A DNA stretch of 64,000 nt, taken from Lepisosteus oculatus (lineage: Eukaryota > Chordata > Actinopteri > Semionotiformes > Lepisosteidae). The translations under genes and the position numbers were made by a program. The notes beneath the pieces are model-generated. The model did not search any database. It was not told the DNA's origin and worked only from the letters and a program-made list of their open reading frames with translations. The stretch is taken from the NCBI RefSeq assembly GCF_040954835.1, contig NC_090718.1, forward strand, positions 11,423,532 through 11,487,531, in the 5' to 3' direction. Positions 10,393 through 20,119 of the stretch are shown piece after piece (within the stretch, counting starts at the first letter, position 1; every line of letters begins with the position of its first letter).

Positions 10393-12769
10393 TTTCACTA
10401 GTAACTCTAAGAAGAAATGAGCACCCACATCAAAAAGGAACACAAATATATTTTATTAATGTACGTTAAAACAAATACCAGACAAAAAACCACAGAAACC
10501 CTTCTAATGTTTTTCCCCTGACAATGTACAGTCTATGACAAAGCACACATGCTATGACGTATTTCATTAGCAATGTCTTTAAGGCCCTGTTGAACTTGCA
10601 GCTCAATACATTCTACAAGGTACAGCTCAGATATTCCTGTGTTCACTTTTCAGGGTCAAGAAAAACAGTCTGTTAGTTCATGATTGCCTCTTACAGCTCT
10701 TTAAAATGGAAAACAAATGTTTCCAAAAAACACCCAAACACTTTTGAAGACAAAAAAGTTAGACAAAAAATCCCGTTAATTGTAGCAAAAGGATTGTATT
10801 AGTAATGATATTGCTTTATGTTGCATTTCTGAAGCTAAGGGAAAACTTTCTCTGGTAAGTAAACCAGAAACGTGCGGTAGACACAAGTGTGCAATACATG
10901 GGCTAGCCACAAGAGGGCACTCCTGATAAGAAATATGAATCCAGTCAAACGTGAGACTGACCGTTGTGTCCAGTCTCATTTTTTGTAATTGCTCATTAAA
11001 AAATACTATCCATTAGAACCACAAAAACTGCTTTTAAATAATATACATAATATTAGGTGATATGGTACATCAGAATGATGCCAGTTAATGAATAAAACTA
11101 TATGACTGTTAGACTTTTAAGATATTAGGAATTTAATACCAGAGAAAGATGCTTTTTTCCCCATGGCATCAGCACTTGTTCAAAAGACCCTGGGTTTTGC
11201 TGGACTTATACGAATACACACTGTTTTCTACAGCGGCTGTAGATTCTGATGGTAATTGTTACAACAATTAAAAAATAATTAATACATTATAAATAACGTT
11301 TCATTTCTTGAATGTTATTGCTTTTCAGCCACACCCTGGCGACTACAAAGTTTTTTGTTCTTGCAGTCATATTCAGTTACATCCTGCTGGAAGACCTGTA
11401 TTTGCAGGTCACAAACTGCTCCGTCCACTGCTGCCTTCCAGTGGCGAGACTGGGAACGCCACTGCCCTGCTCTGACGGGAGGCAGCAGAATTCCCCATCT
11501 ACAGAAGCTCACCAGCATCACAACCCCGGGCACAGAAAACCAGGATCCGAAAGTCGGGGAATTAATTCAAGAACTAGAAATAGAGTGAAAAACTGATTCA
11601 TTCTTGACTGTGTAACAAACACTTGTTCTCCTTCAGTTTACCTTCCTGAGCCTTAACAATGTTGCATGGGACACATAGCCAGACCACTCCTACAAGAAGA
11701 CACTGATCTGCTTAAAAAACATCCAGGGTTCATTTGGCATCTTGACATCTTTCCATTCTGAATGGGCACAACGATGATATTACTAACGGGTTCAAGTGAA
11801 TTTATCCGATGTGCAATGTTGCTTTATTTCCAGTTATTTTTTCATCACGAAGGCACAGTGCATCCTTTTCCCAGACAGCAGCACAGTGCTTCTGCAGTCT
11901 TTGGGACAATTACAAACGTGCAACACCACAGCAGTGTCAAAGGGTGCAGCAGACACATCCTCTTGTAGATAACTGGCGCGTTCCACCTGGATTCATCTGA
12001 GAAGAGGATTCCTTCGATGCAAAGCAAAGCAAAAACCAAATTCTCTCCCCAAAAACATACAGTACGCGCAGATTTTACAGCTTGCACACAAGATTACAAC
12101 GTACCAGTATGGTCCAAGTCACCCTGAAGATATATAAAAAGGGACTGAAGCCCAAATGTGTAAATGATAAAAGATAATTCTTTAGATGCTGTCATTGTGG
12201 GAATCATCAACAGAAACTACAAGGAAGAGCATTTAAATCTGAAAACACCTTTTTTTTTACACAAAGGAGTGCGGGAGTATGGAGCAAGCTGTCCAGCCAT
12301 CTTGCTGCATCCAGTATGGCTGGATGAGATCTTCGGATCATTTAGGCAATAATAAAAAATGGAGCCAGATGCTCAGAATGAACCCCTCTCACTTGTCACC
12401 CTTCCTATGTGCTTATATCTGTGCTCCCAGTTAGTAGCATCTGTTTGCTGAGTCCCACTGAGAACTTGGAAATATACAGACTCACTCAAATATTGAATCA
12501 CCTGGGGCTGAAGCCCATCAAAAAAACAATCTGTGACCATTAGATACTTTTGGGTCACTAGTATTGCAGTTCTAAGGATGATGATAATAATATTACCAAT
12601 GCTTCTGATCCTTAGTGTCAGTAGAGACATATTCCACAGGAGAGGAGCAGAGGAAGAAATCTGTCAGGCATAGGCTCAGTCCCAGGTGAGGGTTTAAGGC
12701 ACTGGCTGTTTTTTTAAGTTTCCTTAAATAAAATCATGCCATTTTCTGCTTAAAATGCACATGCTACTA
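10393..12769. other. NLRX1 downstream flank, possibly distal 3' UTR
   Basis: This is AT-rich sequence without a recognised exon. A minus-strand AATAAA sits at 10452-10457, so a long NLRX1 3' UTR cannot be excluded. At 12165-12350 a short frame with FFLHKGVREYG followed by a tryptophan-led block resembles a CR1-type C-terminus, but it is too short to call firmly. Confidence 0.35.
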
Positions 12770-12775
12770 TTTATT
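12770..12775 (-). other. Candidate NLRX1 polyadenylation signal
   Basis: The minus strand reads AATAAA about 420 bp past the NLRX1 stop codon. This is a plausible end for the transcript, but the hexamer is common in AT-rich DNA. Confidence 0.35.
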
Positions 12776-13192
12776 CTTATGCTACACGTTTTGTGTCCTA
12801 TGGACGCCAACAGATTATTCACCTGAGATGAAGAAGGCAGGCACAAGGCTTTAATACTGCATATCCAGTTTGTGCAGCCTTTCAGTACTGCAATGCTGTG
12901 CTCCTGCAACATACAGCAGACTTAAGCATTTGCAATGCTATAGAGAGGAAACAGCATCATTGAATTTGCCTTTTTGTGCAGCCTTGACTCCGATTAAGGA
13001 GCACTCTAAATAATTAAAGGAATCCATTTAATGTCCCAGGAGCATCTGATAAGGTTAGGAAGCAGTCCTTGGTCAAAGAGGGAGAGGACCCTCCTGTATC
13101 CAGTTTGATTCAGAAAGCTGGCTGAGCTACCCGAGAGGAGTTGGCATGCATGGTCTGTCTGGTAATAGAGTTGTAGTTCCCACCCCAGCCCA

Positions 13193-13523
13193 CTAGGGGG
13201 CGCCCCGCTCCAGCATGCGCAGCGTCTGCTTGACGTCCCTCTCCACCCTGCGGAAGTACAGCTTCTTCGCCAGGCTGCGCGTCTGCCTCCGGCCCCCCTC
13301 CAGGTCGCGCAGGAAGAGCAGCAGCTGCTCCCGCACCCGCGGCCTCTCCCAGGAGGTGCAGTTCTGGCGGATGATGCCCAGGATGGGGTGCCAGTCCTCG
13401 GAGAGCTCCCCGCCCTCTGTCACGGAGGCCAGCACCTTCACCCGGCGGCTGGGCCCCTCGCCCCGCTGGGCCCGCGCGTGCAGGGACTGCTTCCCGGCCT
13501 CGCTCAGCTGGTTCAGGTACAGG
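13193..13523 (-). CDS. NLRX1: NLRX1 last coding exon: final LRR and C-terminal helical domain
   Basis: The exon opens HLYLNQLSEAGKQSL, the last repeat. It then encodes the C-terminal region (VLASVTEGGELSEDWHPIL, NCTSWERPRVREQLLLFL, LYFRRVERDVKQTLRML) and stops with TAG at 13193-13195. This three-helix C-terminal region caps the LRR and contributes to RNA binding in mammalian NLRX1. 331 nt equal 1 + 109 codons + stop. Confidence 0.93.
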
Positions 13524-16500
13524 CTGCGCGGGGAACAACACAGGACCAGGCTCAAGCACGGCACCCTCCTCTCCTGCCCCCTGGAGGACGGGAGTGAAAC
13601 TGCAGGGGAGCGTTTCCCACAGCCATCGGAAGGCATAATTACACACATGTCCAGAAAACGACATTTATATTTATTCCGAGAAATATTTCAAGTAGGTCGC
13701 TACGTCAGCGTGCGTAGACCGCAAAGGAACAAGTAAAGTTTTATTCCGTGCTGGAAAGAGAGGAAAAGAAACACAATGTTTCGGGTGTGAAGGCACACCC
13801 CAACCTACACCCAAAGAAGGCTCCACAGCTGAAACGTTGCGTTTCTTTTCTTCTCTTTTCAGCACGGAATGAACGGAAGCAGAGGAGGGATTTGTGTCGT
13901 TCATTTTACCTGGTAACTACAAGTTTGTAATTACTGTTGTGTGAGTTGATCAGTCATTTCAATTAACTAAAACAAAGTGATACATTAGTTCATTAATTAA
14001 CAAACTGTATAAGGGAGGGTTACTTGTGTTTTTTTTAACAGAACCACTTTAGAGGTTTATAATATGTATTTCAGTTTATTTTCTAGCTATTTTTACTCTT
14101 TGCAAATCAGTTGCATGTAGAGGTTATTCTGCTAACTACTTCTGCCTCTACTAATTATCGAAAGTGGTGTTGCCGGCACTCGAAAGAGAAACGATACAGT
14201 GTGCTGTGCGGCTAGCTCTGCCCTGTTCCCTGAACGCCGTGCTCAGGCGGCCGTACTCACTGAACAGTGTTGATGGTGGGGTGCTCCCGGCAGGTGTCCA
14301 CCAGCTGCACCGCGGCGCTGTCCCCGATGGCGTTGTAGGCCACGTTCAGCTCCTCGAGGCCCTTGTTGTCTCTCAGACGCGCCGCCAGCTCCCTGGCACC
14401 CCCGTCCCCCATGCCGGTGTGCATCAGGGAGAGGTGGCGCAGCGAGCGGTTCTCGGACAGCGCCTCCAGCAGGCAGCTCACCCCCGGCTCCAGCAGGGAG
14501 TTATCGCACAGCCTGCAGCGACAGAGACGCGCGACTGCCTCTCCGTTTCTCTCCAGTTCTCAAATTCTAGAAACGGCACTGAAGCAGCACACCGGCACGG
14601 ACGATCTACTATAAATCATCCATGAGGATCAGAGTTGGCTTAAGACCTTTTTTATCAACAGGGAAATCTAAGGATGAATTCAAGTCAGATTTAGTGGGCT
14701 TCTTCGTTTTCTTTCTGCTTGTAAGAGCATTCTGAATTTTTATCAACTCAGCGCAGGATTTTGGTGTTCGTGGGCCCTAGGCACTTTCACTCCAAAATGT
14801 GCAGAAAGAGGGGTCAACGCCAATGAAATTACGTCGATCTGACATGACGCACTTTAAACTATTCGAATGCTAAACCACGTGATTGATGGAGTGACCATCA
14901 CTTCGATCCTTCTAGTTTCTAGAACAGCCACTAGGAGAGCGTATGATTATTGATTTGGAGTACCGTATGTGGTTTCAGCTTGTTTTCGTTAGTCACTAGT
15001 GTTTCCCTCCTTCATAGGCCCTAAAAATGTCCTGATTTCCTGGGCACTGCATAAATTCTCATAAAGTATGCCCTTCGAGTGTGTTCACAGTGAAAAAAAC
15101 TTCAGTCCTGGAGGATTTTAAATTTCCTGCATGCTGTGGAAAGTGTTCGCTCGAATCACATCGACCACGACTACCTGCATCCCGAAAATTTGTTTCAGTT
15201 TCAGATGCCACTTCTCTGTTCATTTCTCTACCCTCCCCGCCAGTTATCCCATAACGGCTGCATAAGGAAGTAAAAAGAAGGAAGGCCTTACCGCAGGGTT
15301 CGAATTTGGCAGCGGCTGTCCAACAGGAGCTCCTTCAGCTGCGGGCAGGCGTCCGGGCCCAGGTTGTTAAACTGCAAACTGGAGCCAGACGGGAAATCAG
15401 AACACCAGCACAGGCTTGTGGGTAACCAAAGGCAGGACAACACACACTTCTGAGTTCTACAACGCACACTCTTTGAGCTTCAACACGGTACGACTGTGTG
15501 TTTCTAAACAGCATACAGCTCATTAAGAATGAAAAAAAAGACACTTACAGATGCCTAAGATCATGAAAGTAAATTTTAAAAGCTATGTAACATAAAGTAC
15601 ACAGGCAGCAGGTGTAATGCAAGGTTTTGTATTCTGCACTGAAATGTTTTTTTTAACATACTGTATTCTACATGTACTGTATACTAAGCATAAAAAAAGG
15701 TCAGTGAGTTCTCCCCATTTCCTTCGACAGATGACATCTGCAATGCTAGCAAAGACCAAAAAAAACCAATACTGAGCCTGTATATTCGTGAATTCAAACA
15801 CTGACCTCGATTTGCTTTTCCTTATATTCCAAACTGAAAAGCACAACCTGCAAAATGCTGGAATGACCTTTTAAAATACAGCGGTGTTAAAGCACTGGTA
15901 GCTCGCACTGAAGAGTAAATAAAGCAGGGTTTTTGAAACCGCACGGCAGTTTCATCTTTTGCTGCGCACGTGACACAAAGCCTGCCTGGTTTTATTGTCA
16001 AACAAGGACTGAACCAGAATAATTGGAATAAGTTGTCGAGGCAATTAGGGTGTTACTCACTGGTGGAGCAAACCAGCTGATTCTTACTGGGACAGTGTGT
16101 GAGTGGATTCTCTACTCACTTGAGGCTGCGGGCGCGCAGGAGGGAGGGGCCGAGGGTCTCCAGCAGGTCCTTGGTCAGGTGGCAGGAGGACAGGTCCAGC
16201 TCCTTCAGCAGGTGCTTGGAGGGGGCGCAGCTCAACACGCAGCGCAGCACGTAGCACTTGAGTGGGGTCATGCGCACCCGGGCCAGGCTGATGGCTTTGA
16301 GGGAGCCCAGCACCTCGGCCGTGAAGCGCGGGTTCTGGAACTCGTAGAGGAAGAAGAGCAGATCCATCATCTCCTCGGGGGGCTGGTGTTTCTGGCTCTC
16401 CTTCACCAGGTTCTTCTTCAGCGTGCTGGTGATCTGGGCCACCGCGGTGCTCTTGATGGTGCACCCCAGCTGGTCCAGGAGCACCCTGTTCCCGTAGGAG

Positions 16501-19500
16501 AGGAGGCCACCCATGAAGACGGGATAGAGCTCAAAGGCCTCCTTCTCCTGGCGCTCCTGTGGCAAGGGGCCCTGCACCCCCAGGACGCTCTGCTCCACCT
16601 GGTCCAGCACGTCGGCATTGAACTGGTCCTCCTTGCGGAACATCTCCGCCGCCATGGTCCGGGCGATCCGCCCCTTGCCGTGCCCGCTGACGCGGCGGTA
16701 CAGGCTGGGAAACATCTTGAGCAGGTTGAAGATGGCGAAGATCCTCAGGGGGAGGAACTTGGACAGGATGTTGAGGAGGCTGGTCAGGTCCTCGCTGGCC
16801 TGCCCGATGGCCTCCGAGGCCTGCTTGCCCAGTTTCTCCAGGACCGTCTTGTTCTCGCCCAGCACCACGTAGAGGGCCGCCAAGTACTCCTGCATGGCGG
16901 GGATGGCGAACACGTAGCGGGTCTCTCCCACGTCCTCCCCCGGCCGGGAGCTCCCCACGTAGGGCACCAGGAAGAAGTCCAGCACGTCAGTCTGGAAAAC
17001 CGCCAGTTGCCGGAGCTCCTCGTCGGTCTTGGTCTTGCCGCCAATCCACTGCTCCAGCTCCTCTTCGGAGAAGCACGTGCGCTTGTAGTTGACACCGTCG
17101 AACGCTAGCTTGCCCACCGTCTGGGCCACGTAGTACATCAGGGAGCTGCCCTGCTGGTCCTCCGAGCCCCCCGCCCCACCTAGCCTGCTGCTTGCCTCCA
17201 GGACCTCACCACCAAAGTTGAGCCTCAGGAAGCTGGTGTAGATGCCGGTGAGGGTGCGGATGGGCGCCTTGGCGTCTGTGAAGTGCAGGAAGTGCAGCGT
17301 GGCGCAGGTGAGCCAGCAGTAGGATGGTAGGAAGCAGGCGGCCGCCAGCTGGCTCTCGCTCTGTAGATTGAGGTACAGCATACGCAGCAGAGCCTCTGCC
17401 TCCTGGCTGGGTTGCTCCCCGCTGGCATGGTGCAGCAGCCGACTGGTGAAGTACGCCCTCTGCTGGTCGGGGTTGTTAAAACCGCAGATCTGCACGTAGC
17501 GGTTCACATACTTTCCCGGGATGCGATCCAAGGCAGAAAGCCTGGTGGTGACTAGAATGCTGGCCTGAAGAATCAGAAGAATCATACAAGTATGACTACA
17601 TACAACATACTGTACGTGAGCATGAGCTCTTATTTGCGGCTTCCTCTTTGACAAGTCTCAGATGCTAAATATGCAAATAATAATATCAGAACTGGTTATA
17701 GAGGAACTCTTCATAGCAACCTGATCAAACTACAACCACCTGATTACTGCTTATCTACAGCCAATCTCTCTGGAGAAGCAGGATTAAAGCTTTTAGTCCT
17801 TTTTTTGTCAACTGCGCCACTTCCAGAGGCAATTAAATATGCAATTTTCCTATAGTCGGTCAATAGAGAAAATGTGACCCCTTAGCCATTTAAAGCTAGA
17901 AAAAATTGCTTCAAAAGTCTAACGTGATTTTGCCAATTCAAATTGTCTTGTAACAAAATGGTAAAACACATGCCATCCTCGAGACTGGTATTCACAGGGC
18001 ACTGATCCTGCCCACTCACCTCGGGTAAGAGATACTTGCGAAACAGGTTGACCAAAATGGTTCCGGCAGGGAGGGGCTCATCTGGGTCAGCGCACAGCTC
18101 GGTGGTGGAGAGGCGGAAGTCCAGCTTCATCTGCTCCATGCCGTTGAAGATGAAGAGCACCTGTCGGGCCAGGGCGCCCTCTCCGCTGAGCAGGGGGGTG
18201 TCGCGCAGGTGCAGGTACTTCCTCCTCACCAGCTGCCGGAGCGAGGCCGGACGGCCCAGCAGGGAGAGGTCCTCGCAGGAGAAAGGGATCACCAGCTCGA
18301 ACTGGGACAGCGCCGACCCCCTGCACCAGTCCAGGACCAGCTTGCGCACCACCATGCTCTTCCCGGTCCCCACGCTGCCGTAGAGAACGACGTTGTGCCC
18401 GCGGTCCGTGTAGGACCCGGGGACGGGATCAAAGAATTGCTCGGTTGTCAAGGAGGACTGGTAATCGTTGACTCCGACGTCCTTCATCCAAGTGTCGACG
18501 TTCTGGCTCTCCTTGGGGTTCCTCTCCAAGATGAGGGGGTCAACGTGCATGCTCTCCGGAGAGAAGAGCACCCCAAACTGCTTCTCCTCCTTTGGTAGGT
18601 GGCTGAACCACTGGGTCAACTTCTGCTTGTGAAGCAGAATCGGGTCTGCGTGCACAACAGGAAATATGATGGCAGGAAATGCAAACCACTTCCACCTTTC
18701 TCTAGTTTCTCGTGAAGTGAAAAGATCTAAACATTGTGACCTCTGCGTTAGATTAGTATTTTTGTATGGACCAAAAATGCCGTGCATTTACTAGAGAGCA
18801 AGAAAAACCAACCTAGAATCTTCCTAGGTATCCGACGCAGGAAAAATGACCCGAGACATCCTCCTGGGCCACATGTTTAACAAATTTGAGCTAACACACT
18901 GTGCCATCAATGTGTGACTGGTCTTACTGCTACTGTGGAACCCCCTTACAGCGCAACCCCAGTTATAACCCCATTTATCATTCCCACAATCCAAATGAAC
19001 ACAGCCAGCACGCTTAGCAACGAAGCCAGGGTGTGTGAGGAGCAACAGCAACAGGAAATAGTGTTGCTTTCCACATATGTTTGCAGTTACTCAGAGCCCC
19101 ATGCTCACCTGGATTAGAGGTGCCGGAGCTGAACGGCCTCATCTGTGACACAGAAGTGAGAAAAGAAGGACTGTCTCTCTGTCGGCTCCACTGTCCTCCT
19201 GCGGGACACAGATGTCTATAGACGAAGAAAGCAGGAAATGAGTGTATTTTATGAAAAGGCCTTCCAACAGGGAATTTTCAAGGGGCACATGGCAGCTCTT
19301 AAGATAACTCAAGTTCCTTCATGTTCCAAGTCTTAGAACTGCTGCAGGCTAAATGAAACTAGAGTAGGAAAGTTCATCCTACAAAGCCTAGAACAAAATC
19401 CTTCAGCTAGAACCTGCTAATCCACCGGGCCAAATCTGTACCACTGGGGTGATGAATTTAAAAGGGGTCACTTCTGCTACTTCATAACATTAGGAGTATT

Positions 19501-19669
19501 TTTTAGCGTAGCACACAAATAGTTAACATGTACTAGGATTTGTAAAGCCCTGTAAGGCTCGTTCACAAGAAAGAGAGAAAGTTTTTATCTCACCTGTGGT
19601 GGATAGTAGACACATGTCTCCCATCAATCAGAATATAGACTTTACTGGACCGGCTGCTCACTTTCACTC
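13193..19669 (-). CDS. NLRX1: NLRX1 (mitochondrial NOD-like receptor), 5' end incomplete
   Basis: Seven minus-strand exons join in compatible phases and total 2924 nt, close to the length of human NLRX1 (975 codons plus stop). Order: a basic N-terminal stretch; a pre-NACHT segment (TQWFSHLPKEEKQFG, MHVDPLI); a NACHT domain with Walker A YGSVGTGKS and the segments VIPFSCEDLSLLG and FNGMEQMKLDFRL; sensor segment ASILVTTRLSA; helical regions with FLPSYCWLTCATLHFLH and PAMQEYLAALY; leucine-rich repeats; and a C-terminal helical bundle ending RMLERGAP. NLRX1 is a mitochondrial NLR that restrains MAVS/RIG-I and NF-kB signalling and binds RNA through its C-terminal part. The NACHT position usually held by acidic Walker B residues has Asn (FNGME), in line with the weak Walker B of mammalian NLRX1. 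The initiator Met exon was not located, but little can be missing. Confidence 0.95.
13524..14260 (-). other. NLRX1 intron with fold-back element
   Basis: This intron holds the inverted repeat at 13725-13875 and otherwise AT-rich sequence. Confidence 0.7.
13725..13875. mobile_element. Fold-back (inverted repeat) element, MITE-like
   Basis: The left arm (AAGTTTTATTCCGTGCTGG, GAGGAAAAGAAACACAATG, TTTCGGGTGTGAAGG) is the imperfect reverse complement of the right arm (GGCTCCACAGCTGAAACG, TTGCGTTTCTTTTC, CAGCACGGAATGAAC). The arms are about 50 bp each with a ~30-bp loop. One-arm or degraded relatives occur at 600-690 and about 43890-44030. No coding capacity. Confidence 0.7.
14261..14512 (-). CDS. 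NLRX1: NLRX1 LRR exon (three repeats)
   Basis: The 252-nt exon encodes LCDNSLLEPGVSCLLEALS, SLRHLSLMHTGMGDGGAREL, GLEELNVAYNAIGDSAAVQL and EHPTINTVH. Leucine spacing is that of ribonuclease-inhibitor type LRRs. The acceptor is CTGCAG and the donor GTTCA|GTGAGT, with phase 2 at both ends. Confidence 0.92.
14513..15291 (-). other. NLRX1 intron
   Basis: Non-coding AT-rich intron between the two LRR exons; no repeat recognised. Confidence 0.75.
15292..15378 (-). CDS. NLRX1: NLRX1 LRR exon
   Basis: The 87-nt exon encodes LQFNNLGPDACPQLKELLL and SRCQIRTLR, one leucine-rich repeat. The acceptor is GGCTCCAG and the donor CTGCG|GTAAGG. It enters in phase 2 and leaves in phase 2. Confidence 0.9.
15379..16119 (-). 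other. NLRX1 intron
   Basis: Non-coding AT-rich intron following the main exon; no repeat recognised. Confidence 0.75.
16120..17564 (-). CDS. NLRX1: NLRX1 main exon: distal NACHT to first LRR
   Basis: The 1445-nt exon begins at GCCAGCATTC (ASILVTTR) after TTCAG and ends CTCAA|GTGAGT, 481 codons + 2. It encodes YVQICGFNNPDQQRAYF, ACFLPSYCWLTCATLHFL, YTSFLRLNFGGE, FAIPAMQEYLAALYVVLG, ELYPVFMGGLL, FLYEFQNPRFTAEVL, ISLARVRMTPLKCYVL and LDLSSCHLTKDLLETL. GC content is very high relative to the flanking introns. A 352-codon antisense frame (16050-17108) is a shadow of this codon bias. Confidence 0.95.
17565..18019 (-). other. NLRX1 intron splitting the NACHT domain
   Basis: Phase 0 intron between LLPE and ASILVTTR; no internal feature recognised. 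Confidence 0.75.
18020..18645 (-). CDS. NLRX1: NLRX1 exon: pre-NACHT and Walker A
   Basis: The exon begins after GCACGCAG and ends CTTACCCGAG|GTGAGT; 626 nt equal 2 + 208 codons, phase 0 out. It encodes LHKQKLTQWFSHLPKEEKQ, MHVDPLI, the P-loop VVLYGSVGTGKS, ELVIPFSCEDLSLLG and LFIFNGMEQMKLDFRL. The conserved Lys and Ser of the P-loop are intact. Confidence 0.93.
18646..19108 (-). other. NLRX1 intron
   Basis: AT-rich intron between the putative second N-terminal exon and the Walker A exon; nothing recognised. Confidence 0.6.
19109..19215 (-). CDS. NLRX1: NLRX1 putative second N-terminal exon
   Basis: The exon begins after CTATAG and ends CCAG|GTGAGC. Its 107 nt (1 + 35 codons + 1) link exactly to the next exon, giving GTSNPDPILLHKQ across the junction. 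The stretch QWSRQRDSPSFLTSVSQMRPF is basic and serine-rich. The in-frame Met (QMRPF) is an alternative start that would shorten the targeting segment. Confidence 0.65.
19216..19593 (-). other. NLRX1 putative 5' intron
   Basis: AT-rich sequence between the two proposed N-terminal exons; nothing recognised. Confidence 0.5.
19594..19669 (-). CDS. NLRX1: NLRX1 putative N-terminal exon
   Basis: It encodes VKVSSRSSKVYILIDGRH and onward, rich in Ser, Arg, Lys and His and nearly free of acidic residues, as expected near a mitochondrial targeting segment. The acceptor is TTTATTCTTTGACGCAG and the donor CACAG|GTGAGA. Phases fit: two bases at the 5' side, and AG carried into the next exon. A Met codon in an upstream exon ending in phase 1 is still required. 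Support is from splice signals, phase and total length, not from strong sequence identity. Confidence 0.6.
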
Positions 19670-20119
19670 CTGCGTCAAAGAATAAACAACTTTTTTTAGC
19701 CAATTTAATGAACGCAATGCCTGAGAAATTAAACCAATGGCAGGAACTACGGGAAACGTCCTACCTCGACCCCAGAAAGAGACATGATCTCTATACAGGA
19801 TGTCCTGCCACCCCCTACCCCAGCTCCTCATCATCTCTGGGCCTGGGGCGCGCCACCAGCGCTGCAACGTCCCGCTGAGTTCACTACTGCCCCCTGCAGA
19901 GAGAGCACATCATCATAGCCCACTCCCAAGCACAACAACCCAGGAAACAGGATTAAGGGGAGATTAACCCTGCAGCCAAGAAAATCGAGTCCAGGAAAAG
20001 TTTTAAGTTCCTTCATTAAGTGCACTAACGAAGTGCTTCGAGAGGCTGGTGATGGTGTACGTTGACACATTAACAAGGACAATCTTGATCAACTTCAATT
20101 TCCATACCGACATGATAGC
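19670..20119. other. Upstream of NLRX1, no exon recognised
   Basis: The initiating NLRX1 exon was sought here and further right on the minus strand. No open Met-initiated segment with a good donor in the required phase 1 stood out. Confidence 0.4.

Noticed and set aside
12165..12350. CR1-type LINE C-terminus
   Set aside because: Only a short HKGVREYG-like match and a poly-T run; too little to list as an element.
13671..13904. Minus-strand open frame resembling the one at 509-766 (shared KKxNVSxVEPSLGV)
   Set aside because: The resemblance comes from two copies of the fold-back repeat, not from a gene family.
16050..17108. Plus-strand open frame of 352 codons
   Set aside because: It is the exact antisense of the NLRX1 main exon, low in complexity (Gly, Ala, Gln, His, Leu), with no domain or splice support.
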